64,000 bases of DNA from Cheiracanthium punctorium (taxonomy: Eukaryota > Arthropoda > Arachnida > Araneae > Cheiracanthiidae). The position numbers and the translations under genes were made by a program. The DNA lies in contig JAWZYV010019947.1 of assembly GCA_038373885.1 (NCBI GenBank), forward strand, positions 62,001 to 126,000. Reading direction: 5' to 3'. A model generated the notes under the pieces. It ran no database searches. It was not told the DNA's origin and saw nothing but the letters and a program-made list of their open reading frames with translations. Positions 45,726 to 56,044 of this stretch are shown here, piece by piece. The stretch's first letter is position 1; every line of letters starts with the position of its first letter.

Positions 45726-46914
45726 CACATATATATATAACAAACAACTAAAAATAGAAGGCATTGAGAGAAGCAAGGAATATCAAGATATATCATATTT
45801 GAAGAACAACCCTCAGTTCCAATGAAACCAACCAAAAGTTTTAGGAAAGCTGTAAAACATGTTAAAAAAGTTTTTACAAATTAAGGTTCTTTCAAAGAAA
45901 ATTATTATGAAATCTTTTAATGTAATAAAGAAAGAAAATATATAAAGCTTGGAAGAAAAGATTAGGTACACTTTCAGAAAATCCAAAAAAGGAAGTGATT
46001 TGACTTCAACCACTTTATTTGAAAATGCATATTGCTACGCCCCTTCAACCTTGATTGATAACAAACAAGATTCAGTAAGGTTCTACTTTGATATCAAGTG
46101 TACATAAGATGAATTTTGCTCAACTTATATGACTTCACCCCAAAAATCATAATATATATATATGTATTCTCAAAACATTTTTTTTTTTAAATCATAAAAT
46201 ATATATCTATTATTTTATACCAAAAAAAAAAAAAAAAAAAAAACTGTAGGATTGTTGATTACTGGTACTTATTATTTTTGAGGTGTATTTTTATTTTTTA
46301 CTTTACTGTACCAAATATAAGCCTTACTAAGTGCAAATTTACATATATATCATAAAATTATATTTGCACTCATAACAATTAATACATGTGTAATATTAAC
46401 CTCAATAGCCTTCCCCCCCCCTTATTTCTTTAGTTAGTACTTCTTAGCTATTAAAGCTTGTACTATGTTGCTCATACATACCCTCCAACTGCTACGGATT
46501 ATCCGTAGTTTATACGGATAAGTAGCATGAACTACGGAGCTACGGATGGTACGAAAAAACTACGGAATTGAGCAAATGTTTACTTTTTTTAGGGCATTAT
46601 GCCTGCACGGAGGTGCGGTTTGCAACCCTAGCTGCTTTGTTGTGAGTCAACACTCCTGTGTGTCGGCGCCGATCATGAAAGAAGAGAATTCAACATTCTC
46701 CCTCGGCGCCGGCAGCCGTGAGCGAATTTGTGTCGGCGAAAGTGTGGTGTGCGGTGGGGGGATGCGTTAGCTGCTCCTCCTCTTGTTACGTCACGTCTCC
46801 TCTCGCATTTCCCGCCATCCTATCTTGCTCCGTTCTGTGTTTGGATGTAAGCTTAGCTCTTTTGTGGAAGGAAAGTGTAGCGCACGTTGTTTTCTTTGTT
46901 CACATGGATCGTTT

Positions 46915-47085
46915 TTTAAAACGTGAAACATGTGACATTTAAAACGTGAACATTTAAAACGTTTAACATTAAAACGTGAACATTTAAAACGTGAACATTT
47001 AAAACGTTTAACATTAAAACGTGAACATTTAAAACGTTTAACATTAAAATGTGAACATTTAAACGTGAACATTTAAAACGTTTTT
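46915..47085 (+). repeat. 15-bp minisatellite seeded in transposase N-terminus
   Basis: Units of AAAACGTGAACATTT, alternating with AAAACGTTTAACATT, occur about 11 times. The first lies in the codons for LKRE of the hAT start, so the array grew from coding sequence. Confidence 0.85.
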
Positions 47086-47140
47086 TAATTGTTAGTACTA
47101 CTGATATTGAAAAAAACCTCTAATAATGATGTTGCAGGTG

Positions 47141-47705
47141 CACGGTGTCTACCACTCTTGAAAGTCTGGTAAAAGCCGGGAAATTGGAAAATGGGTCCGG
47201 AAAGTCCGGGAAATTGGATAATGGGTCCGGAAAATTCACCAAAAGAATCAATTTTTTTTTTTCCGTGTCTTTTTTTTTTTTTTCTACACTTTCCTCTCTA
47301 ATTGTCAGACTGGAAACCGAAAGCAGCTGCGACGCATTTTTCGGACCGTGAAAGCATCAAGCGATGTGTTTGTATAAGGAGGGGAAAATGGGGGACTCAT
47401 CCATCATGACGTGAGGGTAAAAGACAAATTAGCTTACTTGGTAACTTATATCTTAGGACTGTGTTTCCAAGAACAGTTAGTTAATTCTATCAGAAAGTGC
47501 AACTACTTCTGTTTCTCAATGGATGAAAGCTTAATCCTGTATACTTTAGTCAAAATTCATTTAAAGAAGTTGTACAAAATATGCAAATATAAAGACAAGC
47601 ATTGTGCAATTTCCCTAAGTAAAATGCATTGGTCAGGAATTTTTTTCCCGGGACCTCCCAAAAGTCAGGAAATTGACTTTCAGAAATTTGGTAGACACCC
47701 TGTGT
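47141..47705. mobile_element. Relative of the CAGGGTGTCTACCA element, nested in hAT
   Basis: The left end CACGGTGTCTACCA and right end TGGTAGACACCCTG match the element at 12713-13508. Inside the left end GGGAAATTGGAAAATGGGTC recurs twice. No clear target duplication. No gene. Confidence 0.65.
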
Positions 47706-48448
47706 TGAGAAAACCTCTAAAAAGCGGGAGGTTACGACTACTGCAACTCCCCCCCCCCCCCCCCCAGGCGATATCGCTTAAGTGCTACTGATGAGGTGAA
47801 GGCCAATGTTGGAGGGTATGCTCATAGGTTAGCTAGAGTAATTTATTTATTTATTTATCTTTTTCCCTTCCATTGTCTGAATTTCTTGATAAGTTAGCAT
47901 GGTTTTGGCAGCATTTTTGTCTGTTTTTCTTTCTCTATCTTTTTACTCATGGGCTCTAGCTGTTTTATTTATGTCACTTAATTTTTTCTGTTGGCATGGA
48001 TTTCTAGTATTGGCTACATCACTGAGCTTCGACCTCCATGTTTGGTTCGCTTCCACGTTGGTTTTTTCCTAATAGCTATGGTCGTACCCCCAGGTTACGT
48101 AAAATGACTCCTTTTGTCAGGCAACCCACAGAAATGTAGATACTTTTGATTTTCTTTTAAATTGAAATGTGAGCATGGTGGTACTTGGAAAGGGAGTACT
48201 CCATTTCAATTTTCCATTCCATCTTCACATCATTGTTTAGGTTCATGAAGTTAGGCTTAAGCCCACATATTCTCACCTGGCTTGTTTTCCCACTTCTCTT
48301 TAGCTTTGATAGCTCTGTTTTCTACAATATTTATGGCCACTGGATTTCCAATTTTTATTCTTTGGTTCCAGTTTTTTAATTGTTATTATGTGCTATCACT
48401 TACTCGATGAATTACTTGGGATTCCATATAACGTAAGTTTAGCTATTT

Positions 48449-48484
<36 letters not shown>

Positions 48485-48530
48485 CTGAATATTAAATACT
48501 TTTTACACTCATTTGTTGTATGCTATAAAG

Positions 48531-48976
48531 CATAGATTCCCAACCTTTTTTGAACTGGTACCCCCTTTTCTAGTGAATTTTTCAATATCGCCCCCCTTCC
48601 CACTCCAGAGAAATAAGAGCCTACATAATGCATGGTGAAAACAAGAATTAAATTAAAAAAAAATACTAATAGATAGAATATTGTTGGAATTGAAACTCTA
48701 TTGAATTTCTTCTTCATTTAAAAAAGAGGAATAAAAGTTTTAGAGAGGTATCTCTTTCTCTCAACAGCGAAGTCTCATATCGAAATATGTGAATTTTCGC
48801 ACATGTGATAGAAATGAATTATCAGAGTGATTTTTAAGTGTTTTTAGACTATATTTGGTTAATCTTCCCACGCCCCTCCTTTCATTGCCTCCTAATTTTC
48901 TCTGGGTCTTTTACCGCCCTCCTGAAAGCCTTAAATGCCCACAAGGGGGCGTTATCGCCCACGTTGGGAACCTATG
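48531..48976. mobile_element. hAT MITE with exact 8-bp target duplication
   Basis: CATAGATTCCCAACC and the right end (inverted) CATAGGTTCCCAACG are terminal repeats, flanked by CTATAAAG (48523-48530, 48977-48984). Blocks of GCCCCCC sit near both ends. The TTCCCAACC terminus is common among animal hAT MITEs. Confidence 0.82.
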
Positions 48977-49616
48977 CTATAAAGCATCAAGCTGAAATTG
49001 AGGTCAGTGCTTTTTTTTTCTTTCATGTATATATTTATACCTTTATCCCCCTTAGTCATAGTATGTTTACATTTTTAGCTTTCTCCCATGGTCCTATCTT
49101 TTTGAAATATATAAAATGTTTAAATGCTTTTTTACAATTTCTATATTTGCCTTAACTAAAAACATTCTATTTTAAAAAGAACAAATTCTCAGAAATGTCA
49201 TTTATGGGGGTTTCTAGTCACCAGGCAACAACGCACAAACAGAAAAAATATTCAGAAAAAAAATCATATTCAAAAGGAAATCATAAAGTATTCACATCTC
49301 GGAAAAAATATTTTGAGTATTAATTATACTATGTTAGTACTTAGTGTGTATGGTGAAAAATATAGCCACAACTTAATGAGTTGAATTTTTAACACAAAAT
49401 GTTAATTTTAGTCCAATTTAAAATCAAGATAAACGAATCTCTCACTTTCTAAACCCAAAAGAATATTTGTATCACTGTTCATTGCTTTATGCTTATATCA
49501 TATTTATTAAATCTTCCCGTTTTGAGAACACAATATTTGGTATTATTATTATTGTTATTTTTATATATTTATTTTGGAAATATGTAAAATTGATTTGAAT
49601 TATTGTGACTTTAAAG

Positions 49617-49807
49617 GTGAAGTTTTGGGAAGTTTGTGTTACCTGAAAGGATCTGAAGTTTATGGATCATGCAGAAACTATGTATTGCAGCTTATAAAAG
49701 ATAATCTGGAGCGAGATACAATGGATACAGGTTCTGCATTTGGAGATGATAGTGATTCCTCTGATTCAGATAAACCTGCTTCTCCTGCTCCAAAACAAAG
49801 AACCAGA
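49617..49807 (+). CDS. HEAT/ARM-repeat-like protein, exon 2
   Basis: Acceptor TTTAAAG precedes 191 nt. The first codon (GGT) uses one base from exon 1. Translation: EVLGSLCYLKGSEVYGSCRN, then a helix, then an acidic Ser/Asp run (GDDSDSSDSDKPASPAPKQR) ending TR at donor GTATGG. The first part completes the HEAT helix begun in exon 1. The acidic, Pro-rich tail is a likely disordered loop between repeats. The frame stays open into the intron, so splice choice rests on the downstream match. Confidence 0.85.
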
Positions 49808-50364
49808 GTATGGAGTTATAATATTTTATCCATAATCATTTTAAAAGTTCTTCATTTTTATAAATATATTGCCATTTTTACTGTGTACTACTACTGTTTC
49901 ATAAAGTTATGTAAAAAGTTGCAACATCCAATATACTACTTTAAAATTCAGATACTACTTTATTCTATTTTTGTAAGAAGGTTTCTTTCCACTAAACCTC
50001 TGTGCTAGTGGCAGAAACATGCCAACCCTGAGTTAAAATTACCTCATTCCGTACTCTTTTCTTAAAAACTTTATCAAACTGTATAGATTTTCTGAGTGTT
50101 TCTAAGGTGGACTTAAACCTCGCTATGTTAAGCCAGTGCTTTTTATTTTGAAAAAAGTCTTTGTTCTGTCATTCTGTCTGTGATGCTTTTCTTGTTCATG
50201 CATCACATATTAACAACTGAAGCGAATGAAATGAAATTTTGGTGATATGCTATGTGATCACTCAACTTAAACTATAGATGTCAACTTAAAAAAAAATTGA
50301 TCAGATTTTGTGATTTTGTGAAAATTGTTTCAAACTGAATAAATTTTTGTTCTTACATTATGTA

Positions 50365-51101
50365 CCATATTTACCCACGTATATATTGATCCCACATGTA
50401 AGTCAACCCCCCACTTTTCTGATTAAGAAATTTGAATTTTTTAAAATCCTGTGTATAAGTCGACCCACCACTTTCCACCTTATCAAGAAACTTTAATTTT
50501 TTAAAAAAATACATTTATTAAAAATCATCTGAAAAAGAAAAAAGTACTAAATATACAATAATAAAGATAATAATATACAAAAGTAGTATACAAAATTAAA
50601 CTGAAAATAATGAATAATAATAATAATAGGACGCTACTGATAGTATGATATGGTAAAGTACTAATATACAAAGTTCAGGATCTGATTCAGTAGCAGACTC
50701 GTAAAACAATTCACAAAATTCCTTCGTTGTCATCGACTCATCATGAGACACGTATTGGGTTAGGATCCCTTAGAAAAACCTCCACGGGGGCACCCTACCC
50801 TTCGGCCTAGAGCCCACGTGTATCTAATTGGCCGTGATCCCACAACAACAGGACATGATACACATTTTCAATCTTTGTATATTTATCGCTACATTCTTCC
50901 TGGTATGGAAATCAACCTTAAATGACGTCATTGCTTTATGGAATCTGGGAAGGGAACAATTGTCTTTTAAAAGGGTATTTTTGACTTCTGATTAAAAAAA
51001 AATAAAAAATAAAAAATTAAGGTTCCTCGTATAAGTTGAGCCCCCCACTTTGAAGCCTTTTTTTGTCCAAAATTTCTCGACTTATACATGGGTAAATACG
51101 G
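50365..51101. mobile_element. Inverted-terminus element CCATATTTACCC with TA duplication
   Basis: CCATATTTACCCACGTATA and the right end (inverted) CCGTATTTACCCATGTATA match. TA lies at 50363-50364 and 51102-51103. Joining the flanks gives ATTATGTAATAATGACT, matching CACGTAATAACGACT in other units of the host array, which confirms a clean TA insertion. CAACCCCCCACTTT recurs near the ends. A SINE 3' fragment lies inside. Confidence 0.82.
50752..50850 (+). mobile_element. SINE 3' fragment
   Basis: GGTTAGGATCCCTTAGAAAA, then CTCCACGG and GGCCTAGAGCCC, matches the second half of the SINE at 56668-56905 (GCTAGGATCCCTTAGAAAG, TAGGCCTAGGACCC). Confidence 0.6.
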
Positions 51102-51333
51102 TAATAATGACTCAATCGAATAAAATAAAATTTGGTTACATGATAAGTGGTTACTCAACTTAAACTATAGGTGTCAAATTTTTTGAAAATTTTGATGATT
51201 CTCAGATTTTGTAAGGATTTATTCAAAATGTTTAAATATTTTTTCATCATGTATAAACCACTGAAATGAAAGAAACAAGTTTGATTTTAAAGAGAACAAA
51301 TATGATTTATTTATTTTTTTAATTTATTCTTTC

Positions 51334-51335
<2 letters not shown>

Positions 51336-51364
<29 letters not shown>
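51336..51364. repeat. (AC)n then (AT)n microsatellite
   Basis: A run of ACACAC followed by ATATAT in intron 2. Confidence 0.9.
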
Positions 51365-51365
<1 letters not shown>

Positions 51366-51879
51366 CTAATAAGTAAAATACAATATATACTGCAAATAAG
51401 ACATACCTCGCATTAAAAAAAATAACAGCCAGAAGCAAGAATTAGAAACCACAAGTGGAAAAAAAAATAATAATAATAAATAAGAAGCTGAATATAGTCT
51501 CCTGTCTTGAAGTTGTAATAAAATTAAACATCAGCACAGGTGATCACATAAACTATAGATGTTAGAGTTCATCAAAAATTTTTATAGATTTTGAGATTTC
51601 TGAAAAATTGAGTAAATGTCTGCTGTTCCATCTCTTAAAAATGACAATGGAATAGAATAAAATGTGGAATTATGTTATATGGGAAGTTAGTTTAAACACT
51701 AGATGCCAAAATTGTTTTAAATATTTTGTAGATTTTAAGATTTTTGTAAAAATAGTATAAATTTTTTTTCTTGTATCCCTCCAAAATAAAAAAAAAATAT
51801 ATAAAAAAAAGTGGCTTAAGAGAGTAAAATAAAATTTTGTAACATAATCAGCAATGACTAAAGCAATAATCTAATATAA

Positions 51880-52010
51880 GTTGGGTGAATATACAGAGCT
51901 TTTATTCATTAGTACGTTACTGTTCATGACCATAATCATAGTATAACTTCTGATGATGGTCATGAACGGTGACCGAAAGTGCTCAAGTTATTCAGAGTAA
52001 GGTATTTTTG
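51880..52010 (+). ncRNA. PLE-like inverted end with hammerhead-like core (candidate)
   Basis: CTGATGA (51950) and GAAA (51975) enclose a possible hairpin (GGTCA ... TGACC). This is the same layout as in PLE 1, including the extra T after CTGATGA. Upstream, GTTCATGACCAT (51922) is the inverse of ATGGTCATGAAC, recalling the inverted arm of the complete PLEs. No coding remnant was seen. It could be the 3' remnant of another Penelope-like element. Confidence 0.35.
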
Positions 52011-52750
52011 CTATCTATACTAATAGATAAAACAATAATGTTAGTTTTTTTAATTTAATAAATTTAAAAACTTTGCAATAATTACTTTTTTTTAATGGAT
52101 AAGAACATTTTAAGGCGTCTGGAGGTATAATATTAGCTGGCTAATGTTACTGTAACTACTATACTAACGAATGTTGTCAGCTAAATTTAATTATAATGTA
52201 TTTTTCTTAAAAATTCAGTGGATTATAATATTCAGTTTAAAAAAGAAAAAAAAATTGATTTAAAAAAAAAGTTTTTCCCTGTACTTTAGAAAGGTATATT
52301 TTAATCAACTTAAACAAATTTTGTCGATTTTTTAAAATGTTTATTCACTTTTTAGATTTTGTGAAAATTGTGCAGCATTTTCTAGAGGTACAATATTTTA
52401 ATATCTAGTCAAACAAAATTTAGTTAAAGGCAAGAAATAACCTTTTAACTTTGAAAACTTTTTCCATAAAGTTAATTTTGAAAGTAAAATGTTTTTTCTA
52501 TTGTTAGTTTCACTCAGCACTTAGCTGCTCTCTAACCTACAGTCTTTTAAACAATGCATAAATACTATAGCTTTGTTTTCTATGCTTTTGCCAATCTGCT
52601 ACTTCCATTCTTTGTACTGCTACAATTCTGACAAAAATTTTGGCTTTTTCAAAATCTGCATTGCATACTAAACTGCCAATACTTCAGCTAGGTTAATATA
52701 TTTATGCAAGGTTTTAGCCATCTCATAATAATTTAATTTATATTTTTCAG

Positions 52751-52821
52751 CGTTTGAGTTCAGATGCATCTCAGATATTCCATGATACAGCTGGATGGAA
52801 ATGCCTTGAAACGAGTATGAA
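52751..52821 (+). CDS. HEAT/ARM-repeat-like protein, exon 3
   Basis: Acceptor TATTTTTCAG precedes 71 nt reading RLSSDASQIFHDTAGWKCLE then TSM and two bases, with a strong donor AA|GTGAGT. The GWKxLExSMKCLQ pattern across the next junction is a helix typical of solenoid proteins. Phase 0 in, phase 2 out. Most of the upstream intron is a Helitron-like element. Confidence 0.88.
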
Positions 52822-53079
52822 GTGAGTTAATGTCCTTAAGTTTTACTGTGCATTCACAATTTTAACTGTTAATTCAGTATTTTTATTTCTCATCTTTTAC
52901 TTTTTCTTCTTTAATTCAAAATACATGTGTTATTACTGTTATTTACTTATATGTTACACTTTACTTGCCCATATTCGCAGTATATAAATGTATAGTTAAT
53001 AAAATGGTGCACTTAATTTTTTTTTAATCTTTTGTTTTTTTATTTAATCTAAGCTATGTTTTTTTGCAATGGCCTAGAA

Positions 53080-54670
53080 ATTATTTAAAAGTCACTTCTC
53101 AAACTTGGGGAATTATGCTTTAAAAATGAGTATGAACCTTGTACAAGCATCTAAGAAATTTAAAACTTTTAAAGAAATACATAGTAGTTACAAATAGCTT
53201 TCCCTGCTTTTAGGCATCTGCAACTAACAGAGTGAAACCAAATTTCATATACAGACTGTGAATTACATGGGAAATGATTTTTGGGGGAAAAATGAAAGAA
53301 ACTAGTACTAAAAATTATCTGTAGGGAGGTTCAAATACTATGAAATTTGCACCATCAAGGTATCACTAACAATTGAAGCAAGTTTGCATTTGCACTATCA
53401 ATCAAATTTCACAAAACTTGCTCAAAATATAACAATTTAGCTAAATATATATATACACTGAATATTGTGAAATAAAAAAAATTAATATATAGAAGTTCAT
53501 GTGCCCTCAGGAAAACCACAAAAAAATCAGGGGATTAAAAATTACTCTTAAAATTTGGGTAAAAATCTCATGGGGAAAATTTAATAAAAAAAAATAAAAT
53601 AATGTTAAAAGAAGAACTGGGAAAGCCAGCTTTAATCCTGGAATATTGAAAATTTTATCCGCCTTTCGTATATTTTCTTTCTTTATATTTTCCATATTCT
53701 TTACCAAATGCAAAACATAATTTAAAAAAGAAAAACAATTTTTGAAGTTTTACATTTTGTTATAAGTTTAGGTATTTAAAACTTGTAAAATGTAAGTATT
53801 TCAGTGCTTATGCATAGAATTATTAGTTTTTATTTGCACTAGCACTTAAGAATATAAATCTGTCTACTTTAACCTTGTGTACTAACAGTATCAGAAATTA
53901 TTCTGAATTGCCAATTGATAAAGTGATTAAAAACAATTACTATAAAAATATTTAAGTCAATTCCTACTTAGGAGTAACGGATCTAAAATTAATTAATTTA
54001 ATTTAAAATTTAATTAATGAATTAATATTTGAAAAACTGTATTAGCATCACACGTTCTCCACTACAAGTTAAAAAAAATGTATTTGAACTTGAGTGGATG
54101 AAGTAAAAGTATTTTATTAATGATTGAAAATTTGAACAAGATATATAAATATAGGGAGAGTGGACTAATACGGAATTTGGGGACGAGGGGAAAACCTTAT
54201 TTCATCCTTTTTAAGCACAATTCCTGACTAGCTGATGATTTATAGATGGAATTGAATATGGAATTATGTTTGATATAAACATAATGCATTGTTTATGTTA
54301 GAGGGGAGCATAATTTTGATTATTATTATGCTATAGTAATGCATATTTAAAAGGTTTTAGGTATTTAAAACCTGTAAAATGTAAGTATTTCAGTGCTTAT
54401 GCATAGAATTATTAGTTTTTATTTGCACTAGTACTTGAGAATATAAATCTGTCTACTTTATATTCTTAAGTGCTTATTATTTTAATTCTTATTATCTTAA
54501 AGTGTGGGCATGTTTAACACATAAATAGACAATAGTCACTCAGTACTTACCTTATTTGTATTTTTTCATTAGCCTAGAAACTATGTAAAAGTCACCTGGA
54601 AAACTTGGGAAAATTTGCTTTAAAAATGAGTATGAACCCTGTACAAACATCTAAGAAATTCTAAACTGTG
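53080..54670 (+). repeat. Duplicated segments within intron 3
   Basis: Two blocks each occur twice. TTTAAAAATGAGTATGAACC and its flanks lie at 53080-53160 and 54570-54670; GTAAGTATTTCAGTGCTTAT and about 100 bp around it lie at 53770-53872 and 54356-54462. Their order is reversed between the copies, so one simple tandem duplication is not enough. Confidence 0.75.
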
Positions 54671-54859
54671 TAGCAAAGAAAAAGTGTTTTTGAAAAATCT
54701 GCTTAAATTATAAAATTAACCTTTGCTGTATTATGCGTAACATTAGCTAATGTTGGTGTATATGAATTGTTATATAAAACTTAACTGACACTGAAAGGTT
54801 TTACATTGTTAGAAAAAATGTAGTTATTATGCTCTAATTAGTCTTTATTTCATTTTCAG

Positions 54860-55026
54860 GTGTCTTCAGTTTATGGTAGATGGATGTGGTGAAAGCTTTA
54901 AACCATTCATAACAAATGACTTTTTGGAATTACTCTTTAGCACACTTTCACATACCAACAGATTTGTTCGAGAAACTGGCTATTATGTGTTAGGTTCTTT
55001 GGTTAGCTGTGGATTTTCATGTGAAG
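54860..55026 (+). CDS. HEAT/ARM-repeat-like protein, exon 4
   Basis: Acceptor TTTTCAG precedes 167 nt reading CLQFMVDGCGESFKPFITND, then FLELLFSTLSHTNRFVRETG and YYVLGSLVSCGFSCE, with donor GAAG|GTATAT. NRFVRETGYYVLGSLV is a clear HEAT helix pair with the conserved xVRxxG/A pattern. Phase 2 in (completing AAG), phase 1 out (GGA with the next exon). Confidence 0.9.
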
Positions 55027-56044
55027 GTATATTTTTAGTTGATTATAATATGCTTGTAAGTATAACTATTTGCGTAATTATCCCAATCTAATTCATCATC
55101 TTTTCTTCTCCATTCATAATTAAATTTTTTAGGCTGCAATTCATTATGTAATATGTTGTTAAAAAAATAATAATCCTGTTTACATCACTACAAACCTATA
55201 TTATTTTATATTTAAAGGGATACATGTTTTTGTAATCTAGCCTTCCAATTTATCTCAAAATATGCAAAGTTTTTTATCCTACCTGATACTTTTAAACATT
55301 ATAAAATTATAATTAAATTAATCTTAAATCTTTGCTAATTAGAAACTATCTGAGCGTTAAATGTAAAGAAATTAAATAGCATCAATTATCCGAAGAAAAT
55401 TTTGATATCTTTAGATTATACTGTGTAATGGCTTCATTTAAACATTTTAAAAATAATAAATTAAGTTTAAATAATTTTTTGTGATCTTCCTACTAAATCT
55501 TGGCAACTTTCATTTACTCATGCTGAGATTTTATTGTTTAGTTTTCATGATTGATGGGGAAATGTGTTCACGTCACTTGTGTTGCTAAACAAAGGAGAAA
55601 GACTTTATCTACTCAAAATTTGTAAAATTTTGTATGTACCGGTAAAATAAGGAAGGCTGGGGGCTAATGGAATGCAGGGATAATGGGACAAAACAGTTTG
55701 TGCGCAGAATAAAATATATGCAGCTAAGTATTAAGCCTGAGAACAGCATTGTTATTTCTAGCACACCAAAGTTAATTTTAATTTTTATATGTAATTGCAT
55801 TTTTTTAATAATTTAAAATAACTTTTAATTAATGAAAAGATTATTTAACATAGCAGATATCACATAGATTATGATAATATAAATAAAGTATTGTATGATA
55901 GAACATGTGTTTTTCTATTCTTGAAATTTTTGATTCTCACACTGTGGGGGTCTAATAGGACTGTTAATATGACTAATGGGATAGTTGAACAGTCAGTAAA
56001 CCAGTTATAATATATTTTTAAAAAAATCCTCTTTTATATGTAAA
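55027..56044. other. Intron 4, left part
   Basis: AT-rich, nothing recognised before the Helitron-like element at 56045. Confidence 0.5.

Larger units (their letters stand above)
46477..47818 (+). mobile_element. hAT element with exact 8-bp duplication and transposase start
   Basis: Ends CATACCCTCCAAC and GTTGGAGGGTA are flanked by TGCTCATA (46469-46476, 47819-47826). Subterminal TACGGATTATCCGTA is shared with the MITE at 14985. A GC-richer leader (46600-46900) precedes ATG at 46904, which opens MDRFLKRETCDI, much like the MDRFLKR starts seen in arthropod hAT/ZNF862-like proteins. The frame then dissolves into a minisatellite, so no transposase is made. A second element (47141-47705) is nested. 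Confidence 0.78.
28004..49616 (+). other. Intron 1 of HEAT-repeat gene, about 21.6 kb, transposon-filled
   Basis: The donor GTTTGT at 28004 and acceptor TTTAAAG at 49616 are joined because phase and protein continuity demand it (RLAAG then EVLGSLCYL). Everything listed between these points lies inside this intron. Stretches without an entry (about 31230-32784, 36600-38046, 42000-43720, 45507-46476, 48000-48530 and 48985-49616) are AT-rich with scattered G or C runs, (TA)n tracts and short repeat fragments, and show no exon. Confidence 0.8.
50140..52691 (+). mobile_element. Helitron-like element, diverged relative of 43907-45506, in intron 2
   Basis: It shares the leader (TTGTTCTGTCATTCTGTC), the tandem unit (GAAGCGAATGAAATGAAATT, CACTCAACTTAAACTATAG) and the ending (CTTTTGCCAATCTGCTAC, ACTTCAGCTAG). 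Units at 50200-50360, 51100-51260, 51540-51700 and later are strongly decayed. The terminal hairpin is lost. An insertion at 50365-51101 and a PLE-like fragment near 51880-52010 interrupt it. It ends 59 bp before exon 3. Confidence 0.6.

Noticed and set aside
45360..45835. Overlapping open frames of 110-151 codons on both strands
   Set aside because: They read through TA microsatellite (IYIYIY) and G/C runs; composition is that of simple repeats.
46791..47072. Minus-strand open frame with FKCSRFNVKR repeats
   Set aside because: It is the antisense of the 15-bp minisatellite.
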